Part shown: positions 53,429-62,054 of the stretch, piece after piece | How positions within the stretch are numbered: position 1 is the first letter of the stretch | Layout: every line of letters begins with the position of its first letter | Assembly (NCBI GenBank): GCA_963575745.1 | Contig: CAUYUJ010019918.1 | Coordinates: forward strand, 1-64,000 | Direction: 5' to 3' | DNA from: Prorocentrum cordatum | Lineage: Eukaryota > Sar > Dinophyceae > Prorocentrales > Prorocentraceae | Length of the DNA stretch: 64,000 bases | Notes under the pieces: model-generated | The model's database searches: none | Told to the model about the DNA's origin: nothing | What the model saw: the letters and a program-made list of their open reading frames with translations, nothing else | Made by a program: the position numbers and the translations under genes

Positions 53429-53921
53429 GACCTCTCCCGCCTTCGACGCCTGCTTTGGGCCGTGCCCGCCAGGGTCGGCCGTCAGCGAATGGCTCACCCC
53501 GCAGGACTGCGGGGCCTTCTGCGACCGAGTCAACGGCTTCTGCAGCTCTGGCACGCCCTCGTGCACCTTCGATTGGGTGCCGTCAGGCCTCCGGCTGCCG
53601 CATGCCAAAGATATTGTGGTACCTCATTGTCTCAAGTGCACGCTCGTGGCGGACAGCCGCGGCGACGAGGAGGCGGTGGTGGCTTGCATCGTGCTGGCCA
53701 TGTGCTATGACGATGAGTGCAGCAACAGCAGCGAGTCAAGCAGTACTCAGCGGATGCGGGCGATCGTGGAGCCCCCGCTCGCAGGCCAGCGGCAGATCGG
53801 TTCGCAGCTGTCGTATGTTGACGACCAGTTCCTACCGTCTCAGCCTGCATCGGCAGCTTTACATGCACTTGGAGAGTGCGTAATTGCATCACCGAAGCCA
53901 TCGCACAGTACGATTTTGTAG
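53429..53921 (+). CDS. Membrane/PAS-domain protein, exon 3 (C terminus)
   Basis: In phase with exon 2 (ILR-TSPAFDACFGPCPPGS): AVSEWLTPQDCGAFCDRVNG, FCSSGTPSCTFDWVPSGLRL, IVVPHCLKCTLVADSRGDEE, AVVACIVLAMCYDDE, then a Ser/Gln-rich tail to a TAG stop. F.P..S.VSEWL followed by a helix and a L.L...KCTL.AD strand fits a second PAS-like unit. The three exons total 1563 bases, exactly 521 codons including the stop, which supports all four splice choices together. Role: probably a membrane sensor or scaffold; no kinase, cyclase or other output domain is present. Confidence 0.7.
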
Positions 53922-54820
53922 CAGGCAACTACATACATGTGTCTTTCCAGCTCTGCCAAACATGCCCGGGTGATTGGACGTCCATCTCAAGCCACATCGT
54001 GTTCAATCGATCAATTTCCCAATGAAATCCGCTTTTAGTCTTCGCGAGTTTGCCGCCATGCTGCCAAGTAATCCTTAATATAGATGTAACCGCTTCGCGA
54101 GTTCTGCCCTCGTGGCTTTCACTCGTCAAGCTTCCTGCCGTACAGAGCAGTTGGAGTTCTCACCTGGCAGCTCGTCGGGACCATTGGTCACCATATAGAT
54201 TTGCCACTTCGCAAGCCAAATCCCTCTCCCCAGTGTCAGCTGTGATCTTGAGGGCGTCCGTCATGGCAGATCTTTTTGCGCATTCCGCCCTTGGTCAGAA
54301 AAGTTTACGCATTGTTCCAGCCGTCATCGTCGGAATTACCACAGCTGTCGTTGTTGCACTTGTTGTCTTTGAATATTCAGTCGAACGCCGCGTGTGCAGA
54401 GTCGTCCTTCTCAACGCGCTATGAGACGAGTGATTCGAATATTGATTTGGTCGTCGTCCTCACCGTTGCTTGGTATGCGGCTTCAGCTGGTTGTAAGGAT
54501 GACATGGCCAGTTCTAGTGATGTGAGCTGTGGAACGGTGGCCGTCTCTGTGGTAAGGATCCGCGAAGTGCATCGGTTCATAACTGCAGGCGTCGCGGTTC
54601 CGCCCAGAAAGGCGCAGGTGGGTTGCAGGATGTTTAGTTCGCATGCCGTTTGGCGCCTCAGTGGTCTGAGCCTGCGTTGTTTGCCCCTCGCCAATGTTGC
54701 TCGGCAGTCCATGCGGGGTGCTGAGGCCCTGCCGGGATCCTTCTGATTTTGGATTGGAGAACGTGGGAAGCGAGGACGCCCTGAAGACAGGTACCATCTT
54801 GGGGCATCTCGGCGCATCAT
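53922..54820. other. Downstream of the PAS gene, no gene recognised
   Basis: The start probably includes the 3' UTR. A 124-codon frame at 54050-54424 with a hydrophobic end (VPAVIVGITTAVVVALVVFE) might be an exon, but nothing links it to a gene or family. Confidence 0.4.
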
Positions 54821-54990
54821 CTCCTCCTCCTCCTCCTCCTCCTCCTCCTCCTCCTCCCTCCTCCTCTTCCCCCTCCTCCTCCTCCTCTTCTCCTCCGCCT
54901 CCCCCTCCCCCTCCTCCTCCTCCTCCTCCTCCTCCTCCTCCTCCTCCTCCTCCTCCTCCTCCTCCTCCTCCTCCTCCTCCTCCTCTTGGG
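54820..54990 (+). repeat. TCC microsatellite
   Basis: TCC with CCCCTCC interruptions. Confidence 0.95.
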
Positions 54991-55384
54991 CCGTTGTGGC
55001 CCAGTCTTGCGACGCTGTGTTTGTTGTTGTTGTTGTTGTGGTGTACTCCCAGGATCTGCCCAGAGAGACTCTCGCACATCGAACCCCCTACAGTGGGGGA
55101 CCCCTGCCAAGAAACACCCTGCTCGCCTTCAGGGTGCTTTGGGTTTCTTGGGTTTCGATGGCGTCGCCATGGGAAGCGTGACGTCCCTAAACAACAAACG
55201 GATGGACGTCCTGGGGTTTCGGGGTTGGGTTTCTTGAGAAAGGCTTTTCTTGCGGTCGGGCCCCTACTGTAGGGAGGGGGCTTGGGATCGCCAGACATCT
55301 CCAGCGCGAGTCAGGACTTCTCACGGCCCGATTCGACCCGATCCCAAATGACACCGGAGAAAAAACCCAATCAGATTTTTGTTG

Positions 55385-55640
55385 GGGCTATGGGGCTGTA
55401 GGGCTACAAAGCTATAAGGTTATGCGGCTATAGGGCTATTGGGCTATTGGGCTATAAGGCTATAGGGCTATAAGGCTGTGGATCTATAGGGCTATAGGGC
55501 TATAAGGCTATGGGGCTATCGGGCTATAGGGCTATAGGGCTATTGGGCTATAGGGCTATAGGGCTATGGGGCTATAAAACTATAGGGCTATAGGGCTATA
55601 GGGGTATTGGGCTATTGGGCTATATGCTGTTGGGCTATTG
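55385..55640 (+). repeat. GGCTATAG minisatellite
   Basis: About 28 units of GGGCTATA/GGCTATAG with 8-10-bp spacing, variants GGGCTATTG and AAGGCTATA. Ends at CACCCGGG repeats. Confidence 0.95.
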
Positions 55641-55805
55641 GGCACCCCGGGCACCCGGGCACCCGGGCACCCGGGCCCGGCCACCGAAATCGGCCACGCA
55701 CCTCACCGGCCACCCGGGCACCCAGGCACCGCCGGGCACCCGGGCACCCGGGCACCCGGGCACCCGGGCCCAGCCACCGAAATCGGCGACCCACCTCACC
55801 TAAAC
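55641..55805 (+). repeat. CACCCGGG repeat and 27-bp duplication
   Basis: GGGCACCCGGGCACCCGGGC runs twice, each followed by CCACCGAAATCGGC, CACCTCACC (55681-55711 and 55773-55801). Confidence 0.9.
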
Positions 55806-56590
55806 CTTTAATCCGCTAGGACCCCTACAGAGGCAAGCTCTGATTGGGGAAAGTTTGATCCCAGTCTCGTGCGACAACCGATTCCTTCGCCAGCCTGCGG
55901 GTGCCGAGCCCGAGTGGCGATCCCAAACGATCCTTCCCCGATCCGATTCGACGATTCGATTCAGCTCAGGCTTCGAGCTCTCTGGTGGGGGTCAGGCTTC
56001 GAGCTCTCTGGTGGGGGTCTGAGGTGGCCCAGCACTAGCGCCGACCAGCAGGAAGCAGAGAGGGTCGAAGGTCCAGGTTCTGGACTCGGGAAGGTTTTCT
56101 ATTTGGTCCAGCCTCCAGGGGCCGTGTTCGGCTCTCTGGGACCGTGGAAAACTTACCCGGGGTGAAAAGCTGCACCAGATGGACCGCGGGAGGGGTCTGG
56201 GGACAGATTTTGAACAGATGTGGTTACATCCCCTCTCCTGACCGATTTTCTGGGGTCCCAGCCAGTTCAGGCCCCTGGCCCGCTCCAAGCTCAGGCCTGC
56301 CAGTGCCGAGGGGTCGGCGAATTTGCATTGTTTCGTAGTCGTGTCGATACAAGTTCCCCTGCACGTTTTGGACCCAATCTTACTTTCGCGCTGACGGCGC
56401 TCGTCTGGCTCTACTTCTCTCTATCATGTGTCGCAGCGTGTCGATTGTGGGGGTCGGTCGCGCCCACCCTCGTGTTGTTTGTTTGGGGGTTGCCAGAGGT
56501 GGTCCAGACCCACTGTGTACCCAGCTTTTCACGCAATGTTGGGCCCCCTCGTCCTCGTGGGGGGTGCTCTGGAGGCCGTGGTAGCCTCTC
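55806..56590. other. No supported gene
   Basis: A 24-bp block (CAGGCTTCGAGCTCTCTGGT and following GGGG) is duplicated at 55967-56017. A frame at 56379-56500 is hydrophobic (TALVWLYFSLSCVAAC) but isolated. Confidence 0.4.
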
Positions 56591-56599
56591 TCAAGATCC

Positions 56600-56833
56600 T
56601 GGGGATACGTTGGGCCAGTGACACTTTTGGCAACGCTCGATTGTTCTCCGCGGCGAGGAAAAATGGCCTGGCGCCATCAGGGACCACGGTACGCGCGCCA
56701 ACCAGGTGGTTATGTCCTGGAAGATGTTGAACAGGGACCGCTCGGCGGGGGGGTCGCAGGCAGCGGCGCCCGTGAACCGCGGTCGGTTTGAACAGTTCTC
56801 GGCGACCGCTTTCGCCTGCAACCTACAGGAATA
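56600..56833 (-). other. Possible exon on the minus strand (unassigned)
   Basis: Reads LQAKAVAENCSNRPRFTGAA, ACDPPAERSLFNIFQDITTW, LARVPWSLMAPGHF with a fair acceptor (TTCCTGTAG|GTTGCAG on the minus strand, near 56823-56831). The residues look like a folded protein and not like repeat translation, yet I recognise no family and no adjoining exon. Confidence 0.25.
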
Positions 56834-57169
56834 AGTCACCGAAAAATAGGTGCCACCATTCGAAAGCGTGGCGCCCAGCCGAGCGTTGCAATACGAACCT
56901 TGTGGAGGCGTTGAGACATTATGTTACGAGTTTTCTATTGTATTCTATGTCACCGCGATCGGTGAAGCTTGGCATGGATGTACCATTGCGCTGTTTCGAT
57001 TGTCCTCTTGATCGCTCCTGGAGGCCTTCTGCTCTGTTGGGGATGCTGTCTGCGACAGCTATAGAAAGTGCTGTTGTCGGGCGTAACCCGAATTCGATGT
57101 TCTGGCGGAGAGTGATTCTTCGAATGGACCGGGTTGGAATGGGTTAGATTGAACGTGTCGTACCCAGTA

Positions 57170-57600
57170 GCAGGCACGTCTACCGTCGGTGACCCTCAGC
57201 GCAACCAATGTCGCAGCAGGTAGTTTTTGAGTTAACTTGAGCGTCGGCGGCCACCAGCGTAGCCAGTGGCGCAACCAGCAGCAGACGTTTGCAGCTCCGG
57301 CAGCCCTCGGCTTAGCTCATGGCGTAACTATGAGTGGACGCGTTAAGATTTTGCGGCCCTCGGCGCAATTTGTAGCGCATACAACAGCAGTCACGCTTCG
57401 GTATAGGTGGCACTCGTCATAACCCATGGCGCAACCAATAGTAGACCGGTTGGAGTTTGGACAGCCCTTGTTGCATTTTGTTGCACAATCGCATGCTTTT
57501 TGAAGGTTCGGCAGCCTTCGGCGTGACCTGTTGCGCAAGCAATCGCAGATTCTTACGCAACGTCCAACCAACCAGGTTTCAGGTCGTGGGGGTCTGGGCG
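57170..57600 (+). repeat. Degenerate tandem repeat of about 70-75 bp
   Basis: Five to six loosely conserved units with GGCGCAACC, AGCAGACG or AATCGCAGA, TTGCAG, GGCAGCCCTCGGC and TTGCGCAA-like ends. Too diverged for an exact period. Confidence 0.6.
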
Positions 57601-58490
57601 CAACCTGTGTACGTAGTCAATGTTCAAATGTTGGTTGACATCGGAGCCACATATGGCTCAAAGCAGTAACCTCAGGAGGTCTTTAGTTTTGATCCCACCC
57701 TTTTTCACTCGGCAGTGAGTAGGACTGGCCCTAAAACCTCTTCCTCCTCCTCCCCCCTCTTCCTCCCAATCGCAGTCGTAGTCGCAGCACCAGCAGCAGG
57801 AGCAGCAGCAGGCTGAGGGAGAGGAGGAGAGGCTGGAGAGGCAGGGAGTGGAGGGAGAGAGAACAAGAGGGAGGAGGAAGGGAGCTGCTGGATGATGAGG
57901 GAGAGGGAGGAGGACGAGGACGCCGACGAGAACGAACACCTAGACAGGTGGACCTGGAGTGGACCGTGTGCGCTCACGGTCTCGGTTTGGCCAGGCCGAA
58001 AATCTGCGCCTGCACGTCTTGTGGGGGCTGCGGGGGGCGCGGAGCCCGAGCGGCGAGAGCTGTCTCGCGGGGGGGCCTCCACAGGGCCCGGGGCTGCCAA
58101 AAGCGCCCTGGTCAGGGCAAGAAGTCCGGTCACGGGGAGAGCCCTTCGGATCCAGGTCCCGCGTCTCGGGGGCGTCCAAGAGGGAGGTGATGACTAGGGG
58201 GGTGGATATCATGGCGTGAGCCATGGTGTTTCCTCAGATTTCATGGCGCCTCTTCTTATTTCACTACGTCCCTGGCCCCCCCCCCCTCCTTGGGCCGCGC
58301 ACATGCCGCCGGCCATGATTTGCGCCTCTCCCTCTTGGACGCCCCCCTCTTGGCCGCCCCCCAGCGTCTGTCAAGACAATTTTCAATCTAGCCAACTTCT
58401 TGGGCCATCGATTGTGGGGCATGCTCTGGAGCTATTACCCGTTGCGTCTTCAGCGATCGGTGGCTCATTCGCAAGTGCTATCATTATCGT
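57601..58490. other. No confident gene
   Basis: A + strand frame at 57948-58050 reads MDLEWTVCAHGLGLARPKIC, ACTSCGG, with a Cys cluster that could be a zinc site; it ends in low-complexity sequence. Frames overlap on both strands. Not assignable. Confidence 0.35.
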
Positions 58491-58493
58491 CCC

Positions 58494-58766
58494 TTGGCTC
58501 CTCTGAGTTGGCCTGATATAGTTATGCTACTACTTCTGCACATCGCTCTGTCACACGTGCGTGAGGAAGCCGAGCTCTTGGCTGGCAAAGAAGCTCGTCA
58601 GAAGGCCGCGAAGCGAAAGCAGGAGGCCGAGGAGGCGGAGCAGAAGAAGCGGGATGCCAAGAAAGCCAAGAGTTCCCAGGCTTTTGTTTGTGTTGTGCAA
58701 GCCGACAGGGTGAGCCATGAGGTTGATTATTCCTCCCCACAATTTGCGGCTGGGCTAGATTTTTGA
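58494..58766 (+). CDS. Short coiled-coil protein or exon, unknown function
   Basis: 90-codon frame. A hydrophobic start (IVMLLLLHIALSHV) precedes a strongly charged helix, REEAELLAGKEARQKAAKRK followed by QEAEEAEQKKRDAKKAKSSQ, then AFVCVVQADR. A donor-like CGACAGG|GTGAGC follows ADR, so the frame after that may be intron and the tail (SHEVDYSSPQFAAGLDF) artificial. No family recognised; the charged helix alone is not diagnostic. Isolated between repeats, no partner exon seen. Confidence 0.35.
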   Translation: MAPLSWPDIVMLLLLHIALSHVREEAELLAGKEARQKAAKRKQEAEEAEQKKRDAKKAKSSQAFVCVVQADRVSHEVDYSSPQFAAGLDF

Positions 58767-58922
58767 GCTTACGTCACACCGCCGGAGGTCTTTTTGGGCG
58801 GTCTAGGGGCTCTGTTGGGCCATGTTGGAGGCCACTGAGGCCGTTTTTGGGGCCGTGTGGGAGTAATAGTGAGTAAAGTCCTATCAGGGTGGCCCGCGCG
58901 AGGCAGGACCTGCAATGAGGTC

Positions 58923-59275
58923 TCAAATGATGAACTTGGCCTCCGACGCCCAGTTCACGAACTCGTCCCAGCGTTGCTGCCAGGCTTCCCTAGCTGTCAC
59001 CATTTTCCACATGCCCAAATCTTGCTCAGCACAGAATCGCTTGAGATTGTCCTCGAACCGCATTCATCTGCGACACGACGGCCTTCGCAGACGCAGCGCG
59101 CCGACCTTGCTGGCAGCAGCCTGCCGATCTGAATCACGTCAACCTAAAACGTTCCAAACCCATTCTTGTTCATCTTTTTTCGCCACTTCGCCTGCCCATC
59201 GCCATTTTCTCTTGAAGTGTTCGGGGGCCCACTCCTTCACAGAGAAGTCGCGGACAAGACGTTCAGGGGCCCTCC
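58923..59275 (-). pseudogene. Fragment of a LINE ORF2 C-terminal region
   Basis: On the minus strand, reading down from about 59275: RLVRDFSVKEWAPEHFKRKW, RWAGEVAKKDEQEWVWNVLG, stop, ..., RRPSCRR, stop, MRFEDNLKRFC, then MWKMVTAREAWQQRWDEFVN, WASEAKFII and a terminal TGA at 58923. The W.WAG.VA....W, GRP..RW.DDL and W...A.dR..W...F pattern marks the tail of many LINE reverse-transcriptase proteins. Two in-frame TGA codons break it and no RT core lies upstream, so it is a 5'-truncated dead copy, unrelated to the element at 10.4 kb. Confidence 0.7.
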
Positions 59276-59645
59276 TGGAGGAGGTCGTGTGGGGGCCCTC
59301 TTTGCCTGTTTACGGGGCCCTCTTGGAGGCCTCTGAGGCCGTCTGGGATGATCTTGAGAGCCTCTCGGGCCGTCGTGGAGCGTCGGGACACCGAAAAGGC
59401 GAGAACGCTAACATCTTCCAATCTTGGATTGAAAATCAATGAATGTTGCCTCTTGGGAGGGCTCCTGGAGGGCTCTTGGGGTGTTTTGGGGACGTCTTGG
59501 GCCGTCCTGGGGGATCTTTCGGCGACTGGGGACCCTCTTGGACCGTCATGGGGTCCTCTTGGGACCCTCTAAGCTCGTTCTGGGGATACGGGGGGGCCCA
59601 CTTCGCGCGGACCGAGGTCTCGTGGGATGGGTCGAGGGAGGGGTA
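59220..59645 (+). repeat. GGCCCTCTTGG-family repeats
   Basis: GGGGGCCCTCTTTGCCTG, GGGGCCCTCTTGGAGGCCTC and similar, interrupted by CCGAAAAGGCGAGAACGCTA, ACATCTTCCAATCTTGGATT (59392-59437). Confidence 0.75.
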
Positions 59646-60055
59646 AGCATCTCACAGGCTGATGACACGCCAAGGGGTCGGGGGATTTTGCGTCGGGGCC
59701 CTCCTGGACACTCTACCGCGTGCTCGCCAAATATTCCGCCGGGGCCCATGGCCATCGCGGTACAACCCGCACCAGCAGAGGTGATTTCTGCAGCTGACAT
59801 TTTCAGTTTTCGCCGTGTACGCATAGAGGAACGGGCGAAAACCCACGTGTATTGACGGCGGGCAAATGTCCACATACCAGAAGAATGATTATCGAAGACG
59901 CCTACGGCGAATCACCGCCGCCCTTTGCCTTTTTGGAAGCGCCTATGCGGCCGAACGTTGAGGCCAGACCTGCCAAGCTATCGGATCATGTGTTCCCCGA
60001 ATCGGTTTGGAAAGCCTTCGGGGAACACGTGGGCATCTTGAAGGTCACCTTGGCC
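59646..60055. other. No supported gene
   Basis: Non-repetitive; short frames only. Confidence 0.4.
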
Positions 60056-60059
60056 GCCT

Positions 60060-61255
60060 GGAGGCCATTTTGACCCTTTCGGGCCTTCTTGGAGGACGTC
60101 TTGGAGGGCTCTTGGGCCGTCTTGGAGGCCATCTTGAGCGTCTTGGAGGCCTCTTGGGCCGTCTTGGGGCCTATTGGGGCCGTCTTGGGTCTCTTGGGCG
60201 ATCTTTGGGGGCACTTGGGCGGTCTCGGGCCGTCTGAAGGCCGAAAAAAAGCAAATGCCACAATCCTCCAAAAGCTCATGGGAAATCAATGGTTTGGGCC
60301 TTTTCGGGCCTTCCTGGAGGCCCTCTTGGAGGCCTCTTGAGTGCCATCTTCGGCCGTCTTGGTGGGCCCCTGGCCCGTCTGACGCCGTCGGAAGCGGTTT
60401 GGGGGGCCTTTCTGAGCCGACTTGGGGCCCTCTTGGGGTGCTCCAGGGCCGTCTTAGACGCCATCTTGGGCGTCTTGCAGGCCGCTTGGGTCGTCTTTGT
60501 GCCCTCTTGGGGCCGTCTTGGGGGCCTCTTGGGCCGTTCGAGGGCCATCTTGGAGGCCTCTTGGGCGATCTTTGGGCGATCTTTGGGGGCTCTTGGGCCG
60601 TATCGGGCCGTCGGAAGGCCGAAACGAAGCAAATGTCAAACACCTAGGGACAAATCAGCGTTTTGGGCTTTTTCTGGCCTTCCTGGAGGCCCTCTTGGAG
60701 GCCTCTTGGGCCGTCTTGGGCCAGCTTCGAGCCAACTTCGGCCATCTTGGTGGGCTCCTGGCCCGTCTGACGCCGTCGGAAGCGGTTTGGAGGGCCTTTC
60801 TGAGCCGACTTGGGGCCCTCTTGGGGTGCTCCAGGGCCGTCTTAGACGCCATCTTGGGCGTCTTGCAGGCCGCTTGGGTCGTCTTTGTGCCCTCTTGGGG
60901 CCGTCTTGGGGGCCTCTTGGGCAGTCCTGAGGCCATCTTGGAGGCCTCTTGGGCGCTGTGGGGGCGGGGGCCTCTTGGGCCGTCTTGGGTCGTCGGGAAG
61001 CCGAGAAGAAGCGAAGGCCAAAATCTTTCAAAAACCTTAGGAAAATCTATGATTTGGGCCTCTTCGGGCCCTCCTGGAGGACCTCTTGGAGGCCTCTTGG
61101 GCCGTCTTGGAGGCCTCTGGGGGGCCTCTTGGGCCATCTTGGACTCTCTTGGGCCGTCTTGGAGGCCGTCTTGGACCATCTTGGGCGAACTTGGAGGCCA
61201 TCTTGGGCCAACGTGGCCATCATGGAGGCCATCTTGAGCCGTCTTGGAGGAACAA
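60060..61255 (+). repeat. Three higher-order units of about 380 bp (GGCCGTCTTGG family)
   Basis: Each unit has many 10-12-bp motifs (GGGCCGTCTTGGAGGCC) and one module of the type AAGGCCGAAAAAAAGCAAAT, GGAAATCAATGGTTTGGGCC. Modules start near 60237, 60616 and 60999. The stretch 60361-60520 is nearly identical to 60743-60900. Frames are open on both strands because of composition. Confidence 0.85.
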
Positions 61256-62040
61256 TTGTGCAATTGGGCACCTTTCCGGGTGGCCAGCGGGACGCGCCGG
61301 AGGCCCAGGGGGAGCTCTTTTGGAAAAAGAACCAAAACCAAAACCGAAAGGGTCCAGCACGCTAGGCACCCCTGCGATGAATCGACAGGGGGCGGCGGAT
61401 CAGATGGCGTTCGGCACATAACGCCACCGTGCCAAGGATGTGGGTATGAGGCCACGCGGATTGCAGACGAGGTCCGTTTGGGAAGCAGTTTTTGAACCTT
61501 TTGGGGGACTCCTGGAGGCCTCTTGGGAGCTTTTTGGAAGCCTCTCGGAGCTCCCTGAGAGTCTGTTGGGAGATTCTTGATGCAACCGGGCGGCGGTTTG
61601 GGGTCGAAGGCTCGAAATGTCAGTCTGGGTTCCTCATCTGGACCCCTTCTTGGGGCTGTCCTGGAGCTCCCCTGGGCCGTCCTGGGAGCTCCTTGAGCGG
61701 TCTTGGGGCCCTCTTGGATCGTCTAAGAGCCCTTTGGGGGCCTTTTGGGCCGTCTTGGCGCGATCCAGGAGGCCACGTGGGCGTTTTGGGCTCTCTTGCA
61801 GCGGCCGGAGGGCCTCTTGGTGCGCTCTTGGCCTGTTCTGGGACCCTCTGTCTCCCCGTGGCGCGTTTCACCTCTCCCCGGGGACCCTCCCCTAAATCGA
61901 CCGGAACAGGCTCGCGGGGACGCGTTTGGGCAGCAGGGGGAAGCGTCCCACACGCCGCGGAACCCGAAGGGGTCGGCTGGTGAGCTCTGTGCGACATTGA
62001 TATCACGCCTGTCTCCGTGCCCTCTCTTGTAGCTTTTCGG
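61256..62040. repeat. GGCCGTCTTGG-family remnants upstream of the retroelement gene
   Basis: 61500-61830 contains the same short motifs (GGGGCCCTCTTGGATCGTCT). 61830-62054 is G+C-rich and ends in CTCTCTTGTAGCTTTTCGGC, a possible acceptor just before the ATG at 62055. No spliced-leader copy is seen here. Confidence 0.5.
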
Positions 62041-62054
62041 CGCCGAGGATTCAG

